Below, piece after piece: positions 37,863 to 50,255 of a stretch of DNA of 64,000 bases. A program made the position numbers and the translations under genes. Origin of the DNA: Physcia stellaris (Eukaryota > Ascomycota > Lecanoromycetes > Caliciales > Physciaceae). A model generated the notes under the pieces. The model searched no databases. It was given only the letters and a program-made list of their open reading frames with translations, and was not told the origin of the DNA. The DNA is taken from positions 1,274,823-1,338,822 of the forward strand of contig JABSSW010000004.1 in NCBI GenBank assembly GCA_018902385.1, in the 5' to 3' direction. Each line of letters starts with the position of its first letter. Within the stretch, counting starts at the first letter, position 1.

Positions 37863-38024
37863 TGTTATGAAATAACTGCAATATGCATAATATGAAAAAT
37901 AAAATGATTGAATTGTTATTATTTAAAAAACAAAATGCGAAATATGAATCAAACTGTCAAGACGTTAATTCGTTCTTGTCAAAATATTTTGATTTCAATT
38001 CTATGTGAAGATTCTATCGTAACA
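37863..38024. repeat. LTR (right) of short Gypsy-like element
   Basis: About 162 bp, begins TGTTATGAAATAACTGCAA and ends CGTAACA. It is the 5' LTR of the minus-strand element. It keeps a few C and G that the left LTR has lost and vice versa, so the two mutated independently after insertion. Confidence 0.8.
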
Positions 38025-41000
38025 AATAACGAAAAAACAAAAAAGTTTGAAATTGAATTGTTCGAAAAAATTCATCATTGAATCAAAACATTTGAAAATA
38101 TCAAAAAAATTAATATGATTACGTTATCAAATCGAATAATAATTAAAAAATTCGAAATCAATATCGATATCGAATTGCATTTAATTATGTTTATTCGAAA
38201 AATTCAATTCATTTACAAAACAATATCGTCGATCACAAACAAATCAATTAATATCAACGTCGTGAAACACAAATTTCGAATTCAATTCAAAATTTTCAAA
38301 TCGTCGATTGTGAAATTTGCAATTTTGTTCGTTGTCGAACACGACAATTTATCAAATTTGTTCGTTCGAAACATGTATGTTTGTGTCATTTCAATCATGA
38401 TTTTGATGTTAAAAACAACATTACGATATCGAATCGAACGATATTTTGCGTCAAATAATTTTGATATTTTGAAAAAAATGATCAAAATTCAAAAATTGAT
38501 TTTTCGATTTGACGTTCAAATTCGCAATTGAAACACGATTTTATTTATCAAGCGTTTTATCAAGAAAAAAAAAATTCAATTCAACATTCGATATTTCAAA
38601 AACAATCATTTCAATTCGAAGTTAAAATTTCGACAAATGAAAAATCGAAAAATATTGATTTTTCGACAATTTGCACGAAATCATGAAAGATTGAAAAAAC
38701 AACGAAAACAAAAAAAGCGAAAACGCAAATTTGAAATTGTCGTTCGAAAACAAAAAAAATTACAAATTTTACAAAAATCGAAACAAAAAAACGATCGACG
38801 AAAAAAACAAAAAAACAACGACAACGACAAATTTTTCGATCGATAACAATGAAAAATGAAAAACAAACACGACAAAATTTGTTGTTTCGCGACAAATTTT
38901 TTTCGCACAAACGTAATCGATTTTAAATTTCAATTCAATAAACAAAAATCATGTGAATCAAAAATTGCGAAAAAAAAAACATTATCATCGAAATTTTTAC
39001 AGTTTGATAAAATTTTTTTTTTTAATTTTCATATATCAAGTTCGTCGAATTTGTGATCGAAACGTATACAAAATTATATAATATATCGTTGATATGTTTT
39101 CATTCATATTTTAAATTCACGAAATTGTTTATGTAACAAATTGTTTCGATCGATCAAAAAAAATCGTGAAATCGATTATAGACAATGCATCGATTATTTT
39201 GCGTGAAAAATGTTATCGATCAATATCTGAAATCGTTTTTTGATTTTCAAAATCATTTGAACAAATAATTGTCGTTCAATTCAAAGTTGAACGATCGATT
39301 TTCTATATATTTTCATTTGAATCGTTTCAAAAACATAAAAACGCAACACATTTGAATTTCGTCTGTTTATTCATATCATTTTTATCGCATCGAATTTCGA
39401 TATCGTTCAAATTTTCATGTTCGATTAATCGAATTCGTTTTAATATTTAATTTTTTTGATTTCATATCGTCGTTTTTCAAATTTATGTCGTGTTCACAAA
39501 ATTTTCATCAAAAACAAATTTTTATTATCGATATTCGTATTTGCGTGATCAAATTTTTTCTTGTCGTTTGTTTTTTTTGTTTCTGATTCAGAATTTTTTT
39601 TTGTTGATTGTTTTTTTTTCACTGAATCTATTGAAAAGTTTGATAAAAAAAATGTCAAAATTGATTTTTGTTTTTTGTAACATGAAATGTCAATAATTGA
39701 ATCGAGTATTGTTCGATATTTCATTCACATTTTTTTTTCGTTCGAAATTGATTTTATGATTATCGTTTGTTTTTTCGTTTTTTTTTTTTCGAATTTATTT
39801 GTATTTTTTCACAATTTTACGCGTTCGAAATTTTCGTGTGATAAATGTTAATATCGAATTTCGATTTTTAAATCACAAATCGTTACATAATCATTTCATC
39901 ATTGCAAAAAATTCATGATATTTACATTTTCAATCGATTTTTTCGTTGTATCGTTTTTTCATCACATGAAAAATCAAAAATCGCATTTTTTTCATCAAAC
40001 AAATCGTTGTGAATTTTTTTTTTTTTTGATATTTTTTCGATCATGATTTTCTGATTGTTTTTAACATTTCGTCGATCATAACATATCGATGTTCGAAATT
40101 TTTCGACAAATTTCAACATTCACGATGACGTGTTCATCGATATCGTGTTCAACGATGTGTTTTTCGAAATTGTCACGAATGAAATGCACGACGACGTGCA
40201 AAACGACGTGTTTATGAACAATGCATTTATCGACGTGTTTGTTGATATTTGATTTGAATTCGACATCGATTCAAACGCGATCGTCGAATTTTCGTCGAAA
40301 TTTGAACGTGTATCGATATTGAATTTCGACAATGAAAAATTTTTATCACGAAAATTTGACGACATGTTTCAAAACAATCACAAAATAATTTTTAATTTCA
40401 AATCGCAACACATCGCAAATGTTGTAAAATTTCGCGACACATTATGTTCAAAAACATCGATTGTAATATGCAAAAATCAATCATTATCGAATTTTAAAAT
40501 CAATCATGATTTGCAAATTGTAACGTTTTCGTAACGCGCAAAATATATCGTTTATAACATATTGCATCAATTTATTTATCGAGCGTTATCAAACGAAATC
40601 GCATGCAACAAATTGCATGTCACGAATTTCATGCAATTTTTTTGAAACAACGCGAACGATTGAAATTTCGTGAATTTTATGATTGCAAATTGCATGCAAC
40701 GAATCGCATGCAACGCATCGTTTGCGACGAATTGTTTATGATTCATTCAATCGATTATCGAACGATATCGTCGTCAATTTTCAACATTAAAATTAAACAA
40801 ACAATTTGTTTAAAATTAATGAATCGTATCGAGAATGTCAATCATTTTTTCACGTTTTTTTACACAACTTTCACAAAATTCTGATTCAATGATTAGACAA
40901 TCGTTGATTTTGAAAATTTCACATTTTTTCGAATTGACATGTAAATTTCGATTTGTTTTATTGTAATTTTTCGTTAATTCACGCATTTTTCGCAAAATAT

Positions 41001-43455
41001 CATCGTTGTTCGATCATGATTATTGCAAATTGATATGTTCGAAATCAATCAATATTTGTTTTGCAAATATTGCAATATTGTGTTGATCGATTCGTCAGAA
41101 TTTTTTTCAAACAATTTTTTTTTTCGATTTTCGATTTGACATGTTTGATTCGATATCATTTATTCGTTTTTAAACTTTTCGTCAAGTTCGTCGTGCATAT
41201 CAAATTTTTTTTTTTTTTTTTCAAATTTTCGACAAAGAAAATTCGCATCATGAAACGTAATGCAAAATTGAACGTTCGAATCGAACGTTTTCAAAAAAAA
41301 AACGTCGTCAAAAAATCAATCGATTGAAAAAAAATTCGTTTGAAACAAAATCGAATTATACGATTTTAAATTCGCAACGCGTTTTTCGTTTTCGTTTTTT
41401 TGTTTTTTCATCGAGTCAGATTTCATTAGACGATTTCTTGATTTCGACAAAAAAATTTATTCGTTTTGTCGATATTTCAGCAATGTTTTGTGTTATTGTC
41501 GAATCAGAATTTGCATTTTCGATCGTATCAAAATCGATTAATTACGACGAAATTTTCATCAAAACAATCAAATTCGAACAAATTTCGATTCAACAATCGA
41601 ATTTTATCAAAAATACATCGAATGAAAAATTTTACATGTTTATTCAAAAATTTCGAAATTTGTTCGATTGTTGAATCAACAAATTTATTTTATTATTTTT
41701 GTTCGATCGCATAATTTCGTGACGATTATTTGATGTCGTACAATCGTTGTATTTTAACGCGAAAGCGAAAATATTCAATTGTTCATGTCGTTCAATTTTT
41801 GTTGCAAATCACGTTGAAAAAATTCGATTCGAAATTCGTTTGATTTCAAATTTGCGACAAACATAACATGATTTGAAATTTCATATATCATGAACGAATT
41901 TGTTTCGATTAACATGATGTTTGTCGTATGATTTTTAATCGTCGTTTTTATCATTTCGTTAATCGAACGATCAAATCAAATCAAATCGCGAATCGCGTGA
42001 AAAAAACATTGAAACATCAACGAAATCAAACAAAGAAAATAATTTTCATCAAAATTTTTTCAATTAACATTCATTTATCACAATAATTTCAATTCAATTC
42101 GATTTTATATTTTTTTTTTTACAAATCAAATACAAATACAATTCTTTTCAAAATCAATTTTTTGTTGCATAACATTTTCTTGTTGTCAATTTTCGAAATT
42201 TTTTTGTTTTCATAAATTCGTTTCGACGTGTTCAACACACAACAACATGAACGAATTCGATAATAATCATATTCGTTAATATTGTTCGATGTTAATAAAA
42301 TTTCGACATCAAACGAAAATTCAAAAGTTATTTTTGCGATTGCAAATTTTTTTGTTCGTTTTATTTACATTCAATCAACAAAAATCGACAATCAGTCGTT
42401 TTTTTGACGAATCGAAAATCAAAATGAACGATTCGTGTTTGTTCATGAATTATATTTTTCGATTGATCACGATTGTGTCACAAAACTATTTCACGTCGTG
42501 ACTTTGATCATATAATTGAATCAATTATTTGTTCGATCATTTTCGTTGTTTTTTCAAAAAGTTTTTTTATTTATTGTATTTTTCAACGATCGTCAATCGC
42601 ACAGTTTTTTTTTTTCACAACAAATCAATCATTTTTCGACTGTTCATATGTCGCAATTCACGATTTTCGAAAACAATTTTGATGTCGTATTTTCGATTTG
42701 TTTCAATTCATTCAATATCACATTCAATATTTTAATCGTTCAAAACAAATTGCGTCGTTTATCGATTTCGAATTCACGTTAATTCAAATAGCATTTTCGA
42801 ACACGTAAAAACGATCACGTCATTTTTCGTTTGTCGTTTTTGTTTTACGTTTAAATCGTTTTTCGTTCAACAACACATCGTTCAACGAATTCGAAATCGA
42901 TTTTAATTACAAAAATCAATTTTGTCGTCGTCAATCGTGAACGAAAAAAATGAAAAAATAAAAATTTGAAATAAAAAAAATCAAAAAACAAAATCACATT
43001 ATACATCGTGACAAACGATGTTGTTATTAAATTGATCGCGACGAATCAAAAACTTGAAAAAAATCAAAAATTTGATTCGAAAAAATCGAATCAAGTTTGA
43101 AATGTAAAGTTTGAAATTTGTCTTGACGTCAAATTCAAATTTTTGATTTTAATGTCAAATTCAAATTCAAATCGACATATTCGACTTGAAATTTGTTTTG
43201 ACGTCAAATTTTTTTTTTTTCTTGAATTTTTTGATTTGAAAAATTTGACTTGACTAAAAAATACTATTTATAGAAAATAATAAAAATAGATTTTTTTTTA
43301 CAGATTTTATTGAAAAGAAAAAATATTGAAAAAAATTTCAAACATGAATAATGAATAATGAATTTTGATAATGCAATTTGAAAAAAAAAAAAAAATCATT
43401 ATTCACAGACAAATGATAATGCATAATGATAATGCATTTTCGTTATTTAATCAAA
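38025..43455. other. Heavily mutated DNA, no gene firmly recognised
   Basis: 38115-38531 plus followed by the very basic 38637-38846 plus (RKQKKRKRKFEIVVRKQKK) faintly recalls the C-terminal tail of Fot1/Pogo transposases, but no DDE core is visible and I do not call it. 40590-40735 repeats GCATGCAAC several times. 41061-41327 and 41324-41674 plus are long but unidentifiable. 43080-43250 repeats GACGTCAAATTCAAATTTTT-like phrases, and 43340-43440 repeats AATGATAATGCA. Confidence 0.45.
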
Positions 43456-43830
43456 CTAAAAATCGAACATTATGAAATTTGTATCGTTCGTATTTTCGTT
43501 GATTTCGAATTCGTTTTCGTCATCGAAATTTTTCACGTTGTTTTTTTTCGTCATCGTCGTCGCTTTTTGCATTTTTTTCTTTTTGATCGCATTGAAAAAT
43601 TCGATTTTAATATTTCGATTTTTCGCATTGTGCGAAAAAGCAAAATTTCTAATTGTTTTTCGCATTTTTTTCATCGCGTCAACAAAATTCGTCGTTTTCA
43701 ATGCACGAATTTTTATATTATTATAGAAAACGCGTTGCGCGATCAATTTCGTCATTGAATACAAATATTTTTTTATTGCGTTTTGCGTTCGTTCAATGTT
43801 TTCATCGTTTTGAAATTGAAATGAATTATC
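43456..43830 (-). pseudogene. Hypothetical lysine-rich fragment cut by P3
   Basis: Minus-strand frame of up to 126 codons, lysine- and asparagine-rich, probably helical (TQNAIKKYLYSMTKLIAQRV, VDAMKKMRKTIRNFAF), with an acidic C-terminal tail (FDDENEFEINENTND). No family recognised. Its upstream end coincides with the constant box of palindrome element P3 at 43831, suggesting that P3 lies inside or beside a broken gene. Alternatively it is only an open frame in mutated DNA. Confidence 0.3.
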
Positions 43831-44890
43831 TAACATTCACTCTAACGGTATCGGTGCACCGGTACCGCAAATTTTGGTGAGTGGAATTAGGGTTAACTAG
43901 CTCCGGTATCGATGAAATGCTGTTCCAGCGATACCGATGCGAGTTCTCGATGAATACTTGACATATCGCAAATTTGAAAGCAGTTCTGAAATCAGCTCAA
44001 AAAAACGCATCTTTTTCACATATATTATGTCTCGATCGGGTTAGCGGTTAATTTTTTAAAAAATTTTCAAGCAAGTTTTTCGAAAATTTCGATTAAGTCC
44101 CGAGATCTTTGCGGTACCGGTGTTGTTTCTCGATGAATATTTGACGTATCGTAAATTTGAAACCAGTTTTGAAATCTACAAGAAAAACTGAATAAAAAAG
44201 TGGTGGGATTGAGCCGGATCGGGTTAGCGGCTAATTTGTTACGAATTTTTCGAATTTTGATAACTCGAAAATTCGACTAAGTTTCGAGATTCTTGCGATA
44301 CCGATGCTGTTTCTCGATGAATATTTGACGTATCGTAAATTTGAAATCAATTTTGAAATCTACAAGAAAAATTGAATAAAAAAGTGATAAGGTTGAGCCG
44401 AATCGGGCTAGCGACTAATTTGTTACGAATTTTTCGAATTTTGATAACTCGAAAATTCGATTAAATTTCGAGATTTTTACGATATCGATGCTGTTTTTCA
44501 ATAAATATTTGACGTATCGAAAATTTGAAATCCATTTTGAAATCTATGAAAAAAACAAAATAAAAAAGTGATGAGATTGAGTCGAATCGAATTAACGATT
44601 AATTTTTTACAATTTTTTTGAAAATTTGTATTTTGAAAATTTAATTAAATTTCGAGATTTTTGCGATATCGATGTTGTTTCTCGATGAATATTTGACGTA
44701 TCAAAAATTTAAAATCGATTTTGAAACTTACGTTAAAAATAAAATAAAAAAGTGATAATGTTTAGTCAAATCGAATTAATTAATGTTTGATGTTTTACGA
44801 ATTTTTCGAATTTTTTTATCTCGAAAATTTGATTAAGTTTCGGAAACTTTGCGATAACGCAATCGTTTCTAAATTTATACATGAACGTTA
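43831..44890. repeat. Palindrome/hairpin element P3 with 184-bp satellite
   Basis: The best preserved copy. The constant box TAACATTCACTCTAAC (43831-43846) is followed by a 20-bp palindrome with one C-to-T mismatch (43847-43866; right half CACCGGTACC). About 37 bp later there is a hairpin with arms CGGTATCG/CGATACCG (43904-43911 and 43929-43936). Words related to the palindrome recur at 44113 (GGTACCGGTG), 44297 (GATACCGATG), 44481 (GATATCGATG), 44665 and 44853, spaced 184, 184, 184 and 188 bp; the hairpin arm is also 184 bp before the first. Each word precedes TTTCTCGATGAATATTTGACG. Another constant block, GGATCGGGTTAGCGGCTAATTT, contains TTAGC-N-GCTAA. Mutation increases from left to right. 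It stands about 1.1 kb upstream of the second helicase copy. Confidence 0.9.
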
Positions 44891-44939
44891 ATTGAATTGA
44901 AATAATAAAATAACAAAAATATTAATATTAAATCAACAA

Positions 44940-45495
44940 AATTCATGCACGAATAAATTTTAATTCATGCACGAATAAATAAATATTCATGCACGAATAT
45001 AATTTAATTCATGCACGAATATAATTTAATTCATGCACGAATATAATTTAATTCATGCACGAATATAATTTAATTCATGCACGAATATAATTTAATTCAT
45101 GCACGAATATATTTTAATTCATGCACGAATAAATAAATATTCATGCACGAATATATTTATTAATTTTAACAATACAAATTTACTTTTACACGAATCAATT
45201 TAATTCATGCACGAATAAATAAATATTCGTGCATGAATAAATAAATATTCGTGCATGAATAAATAAAATAAATAAATATTCGTGCATCAATAAATAAATA
45301 TTCATGCACGAATAAATTTAATATTTTTAACAATACAATTTAATTTTTACACGAATCAATTTAATTTTCGCACGAATAAATAAGAATTCGTGCATGAATA
45401 AATAAATATTCGTGCATGAATAAATAAATATTCGTGCATGAATAAATAAATATTCATGCATGAATAAATAAATATTCATGCACGAATAAATTTAA
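44940..45495. repeat. 14-mer array in both orientations, copy 2
   Basis: ATTCATGCACGAAT and its reverse complement ATTCGTGCATGAAT, roughly two dozen copies, separated by ATAATTTA or AATAAATA. The left half is mainly one orientation and the right half mixes both. It corresponds to 9130-9745 and lies in the same place relative to the helicase start. Confidence 0.85.
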
Positions 45496-45589
45496 TAAAT
45501 TTAATAATAAAATTTTATTCTTTTTGCAATATATAAACAACGAAGTTTTCTTTTTAATTTTTTTTCAATCATTCACATTTTTCACATTT

Positions 45590-45975
45590 TCACACATTTA
45601 CACACGAAACATACACACGATACACATATTGACAACAAACATACAAAATACACATACGAAACACACATACAACATACATATTCAAACGATATACACAAAA
45701 CACAAACACGAAACACACGCACGAAATATATACACGCAACATATACACAACACATACACACGTACAATTTTCACACGAATTACATACGCGAAATACAACA
45801 CAAAAACATTAAAAAATCTTTGAACGTTAAGTTTATTTCAATTTGTTAATTTGTTTTTTGATTTTTTTGATTTTATTGTTTTATTGTTTTGACTTTATTG
45901 TTTTGACTTTATTGTTTTATTGTTTTGACTTTATTGTTTTGATTTTATTGTTTTATTGTTTTATTGTTTTATTGT
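45590..45975. promoter_or_regulatory. Helicase 5' region: ACA-rich tract and TTTTATTG tract
   Basis: 45590-45795 is an asymmetric ACA-rich tract (CACACGAAACATACACACG-like). 45880-45975 is a TTTTATTG/TTTTGACTTTATTG microsatellite. Both are conserved in order and position with copy 1 (9836-10278), and the ATG follows 34 bases after the second tract. They are probably leader or promoter sequence of the helicase gene. No TATA box or transcription start can be fixed. Confidence 0.55.
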
Positions 45976-46008
45976 TTCTTTCTATTTTCAAGAATAAATT
46001 TTTTCAAA

Positions 46009-49000
46009 ATGTCGTTTTACGATATCAACAATTCTAACGTCATTGACAACGTTGAACGAATTAACGATTTTCTTTATTACAATAAAAATTCAAAATCGTT
46101 TTTTGTACAAAATGTCACGTCGTTATAAACAACGAAAACAACGACAAATCAATTACTCATTTCAATTTTAACGTTCAACATCGAAATTTAACTTTCAACG
46201 AGAAAAAATCAATTATTAACGACTTGAAAAATTACACACTTGTTTCAACGAAAGATATTGAAATTTCTCAAAATTTCAAGCATTTTTTTTCGTTTTTGTA
46301 CACATATAACGACGCTTTTTCGTGTAAAAAGTGTTCGTATGTTGTACGTAACGAAAAAAAAATGAGTACTCATTGTAATCAACAACACAATGACAAAAAA
46401 ACAAAACAATCAACAGAAACGTTTTATAATTCGAACGTATACGCGCAAATTTTTACAACAAATCGATATCGAAAATTTTTCGCTGTTTTATTCAACGACA
46501 ATCAAATCAACGTTACACGTCAAAATTCAACGTTACAAACAAATTTTACAAACGACGAAACAAATCAAATCAACGAATATAATCAACAATTAAACGATAT
46601 CAAAATGCAATCGATTCAACGAAACGAAACGACGCAATTCAAAGAATACAATTTGTTTTTACAACAATCATATTTTCACGAATATCTCGAAAACAAAAAT
46701 ATTGACGATTTAATACAATTTGTCAATACAAAATTCTTGAAACAACACGAACAATTACGTTGTTTACACGAATTAACGATTGAACTTGCAATCGAATCAA
46801 ACGAATTAATTCAAAAATTCGATATTCGATTAAAACAATTGTTACATACAGATAAAGCAATCGATATTGCTTTATATAACAAAAAAATGAATTCGTTTCA
46901 AGAATTGCAAAATACGTCGTCAACTCAAGATTATTATTCGACGTTTGCAGATTTAATCTGTTATATTTATTATTCAATCGAAATTGAAAAATCAAATTAT
47001 TCGCAACTCGTTATTACAACGACAATTTCGAAAATTATTCGATTAATTACTCAACTTCTGTCTCGAATCGAACAAAATAACGACGAAAAACAACAAACGA
47101 TATTTAAACAAACGATTCAAACGTGTATAATTCGATTAACATTCGAATTGTTACGTCAAAAAACAGAACAAAAACGATTTGACAAACACGCAACGTTTGA
47201 CAATATTGTTGTCACGTTTTGTGTTTGCAAATCAATAAATTCTGTTGATAAAACATTTATCAAAACGTCAATGATCGAAAAATTATGCAGCAAACTTCTT
47301 TACATGCTTCGATATTTTTACATGTTGTACGTCAATTATCGAAACAATCAAGCAAACGACGACGACGATAATGATTTCAATTTGTCATTGTTTTTTCACG
47401 AAAATTTACTTGAACACGTATCAAACGATTCACGAAATTGTTTCGAAACAATACAAAATTATCGAGCTTTATCGCGAAAAATCTCTATGAACGAAACGAA
47501 AAATTCAAAAATTACAAACGTTTTTAACGATATTTTTCGATACGAAAACGTTGAAATTTCAATCAACAAATTGCGAATGTTTTTCGATCAATTAATTGAT
47601 GATCTTGAACGACAATTGTTTGATAAATTGTTACAAATCGACAAAAACGAACTCGAAACGTCATTTAATCTTAATGAAATATATGACGATTTACACGAAC
47701 AAAAAAATCAATTTTATTTCGTTGAACACGTCACGAAAAATCATGATTTTTTGCATTTAAAACAATTTTTAATTCGACGTTTTTTCAAAATAACGACTGA
47801 ATTTCATTGTTTTTTTCACGACAAAAATACAACAATTAATAACAATCAACTTTCGTTGTATTTACAACATCGAAAAGACTTTTTAAAATTGTTATTAATT
47901 GTTATTTATTTAACAATCGAAACGTTTGCTCGAGACGAAAAAATTATTAAAACAAAATTCAAAAATTCGTTATATACGAGTTTACGCGAAATCTTTTACG
48001 ACGAAACATCGAAATTAATCATGTTTAATTTACGATATCACAAAAATCAATCGAAACAACGAAAAAACAACAAAAATATTCGATTTTGTAACGAACGCGT
48101 TTCAAAAATTATCGTTTATTATTTATTGTTCGTGCAATCTTTTTACGAATTTTTACAAATTCGTTATTTAGATTCGAAAACGTTGTCGTCGATTCATTTA
48201 TTCGAAAATAACGACAAAACATTCACATCTGAATCAATGTCTGATTTTATTAAATTAAAATCGTTAGAATATATTCAAACGCCGTTACGAATCGCGATGT
48301 TACGTCAAGTCATGACGTATATTATTCGTGAACGAATTTTGATTTCAAATTACAACGACGACGATTCGTCGAATTCTGACAACGACGAATCAATACAATT
48401 TATACAAGCGAATCATTCTCGTAAAACGAATCAATTTCATTACGGACGCGATCAACATACGTTGATAAATACATCGAAAAATGCACAACTCGAAGCGTTG
48501 AAATTTTGCAAAAAATATCAAGAATTTTTCAATTTAAACGGAAATACGATTACGAAACGTATTCGTTCAAATTCAAACGACGACGACGACAACGTTATAA
48601 CAACAAACAAAAAATTAAAAACGTCAAATGAAATATCTTTCAATACGTCGTTATTAACACGAGATGTTAACGAAAACGTTTTTGATTTAAATTTATCGTT
48701 ACAACGATTTTTCAAAAATTCAAACGCAACGTTTAAATCAAACGCACAATTCGAATCAATAAAAGCAATCGAAAATAACGTTTCGAATGTGTTTTTTCGA
48801 GCAGGAATCGAAGCAGAAAAAAGTCTGTTATTTATGTTTTCGTCATTTATTTCGAAAGAAACAATTAACTTTGTAGCGTTGTCACTTGTATCGTTAAAAT
48901 TCGACATGAATCAACGATTGAAAACGTTCAATATTCACGCAGAATTATTCGAAAACAACGTACAACATTCGTCAAATTTGCAATTAATATTTTACGAAAG

Positions 49001-50203
49001 TTTACTCGAAAATTCAACGTTTTACGATTATTTATCGTTACAAATTCGACAAAATAAACATATTCGACTTTTTTTCGACGAAGCACATTTGATTGTTTTG
49101 CATAAACAATTTCGATATATCATGAAACATCTGTCACAAATCAATTTGTATAAAATTCAATTGATATTTTTATCAGCAAGTTTCACAACAGAAATTTTCA
49201 AGAAATAATTACGCAATTTTCGATTCAAAAATACGAATTATTTCACACATCAACGACACGAAATAATATCAAATATATCGTTCGAGAACATAAACAAAAT
49301 ATCGATATATTTGAAGATTTGAAAAATTATATTCAACAAGAACTTTATCAAACGTTGAAAAACGACGAAAAAATATTGATTTATACAAAAGAAAAACAAC
49401 AATGTGAAAATTTCGCACGTAAATACAAAACATTGTATTATCACGCGAAAATGACACAAGACGACAAAGAATCGACGCAAAAATCGTTTTTTCAAGACAA
49501 TAATCAACGTATTTTAATTGCTACTTCAGCATTTAACGAAGAAATCGATTATTCGTCAATAAAATACGTTTTACACGTTTCAAAACACGAATCAATGATT
49601 ATTGTCGATCAACAAATCGGACGAGCCGGTCGTAATAACGAGAATGCAACATCGATTTTTTTCGTTCCTTACAATTTTCTATCACGAAAAATAGAAAATA
49701 AAATCGATCGAAAAATAACGAAAGAAAACGACGTTTTTCGAATCGATCAAAATATGTTACATGCATATTTATTAGAAAAGAAATGTTTACGACGCGTTCT
49801 CGACAATTATTTCGACAATAAAAAAACTGAAAAGTGTTCACACAATCAAAATCTTTGTTATTTATGTGAAAAACGATTCAACGAATTACAACAACAAAAA
49901 ACAAACGAAATTTCGAAAATTTCGTCGAATTTTCACGAAGAATCGAATTTTTTACGATATTACGAAAAATTTTCGAATTTTTGTTTCAATTGTTTTCGTT
50001 ACAGAAAATTTGACGATATGCATTTACACGAAACGTCAAATTGTAAATATGAAAAACTTTTCGATTTTCAAGTTTTAGCAAAGAATATCAAAGACGAAAT
50101 CAAGAAAAACAAATTACTCGTTGAAGAATTTTCTTGTTATTATTGTTTATTGCCGCAAAAATTGTGTAACAATACACGAAAAATAACAAATGTCAATATT
50201 TAA
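46009..50203 (+). pseudogene. Telomere-linked-type RecQ-like helicase, broken (copy 2)
   Basis: A long helicase gene in three frame segments. ATG at 46009 (MSFYDINNSN, as in copy 1) runs to a TAA at 46126 because one base is missing near 46083-46096 relative to copy 1. The main frame runs to 49208 and ends ..FTTEIFKK. The last part, open from about 49205 in another frame, ends at 50203. Visible features in order: a C-x2-C zinc motif; a C2H2 finger (C-x2-C-x12-H-x4-H, about 46323-46388); a long helical middle; a Walker A region AGIEAEKS (48801-48824), where Glu stands in two positions normally Gly; DEAH (49077-49088); SAS (motif III); motif VI QQIGRAGR near 49607-49633; and a C-terminal zinc domain (CFNC.. 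HETSNC.. CYYCLLPQKLC, 49980-50170). Motif VI and DEAH put it in the RecQ-like group, and the N-terminal fingers recall OrsD-type fusions. Known relatives sit in fungal subtelomeres; their function is unproven. Damaged Walker A and frame breaks make it inactive. Confidence 0.85.
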
Positions 50204-50255
50204 CAACGTCTTTGTACGTTTTGTTAACTATTGCGTTTTGTCATAAAAAAAATTC

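Noticed and set aside
34170-38029. Five-base target duplication GATAA/AATAA around the short LTR element
   Set aside because: The two differ by one base and AT-rich 5-mers match easily by chance, so it is mentioned only as possible.
38115-38846. Fot1/Pogo transposase C-terminus
   Set aside because: Only a basic tail is suggestive. No HTH or DDE catalytic segment could be recognised upstream.
46224-46224. TTG start of the 994-codon helicase frame
   Set aside because: Alignment to copy 1 shows that the gene starts at ATG 46009 and reaches this frame after a one-base deletion.
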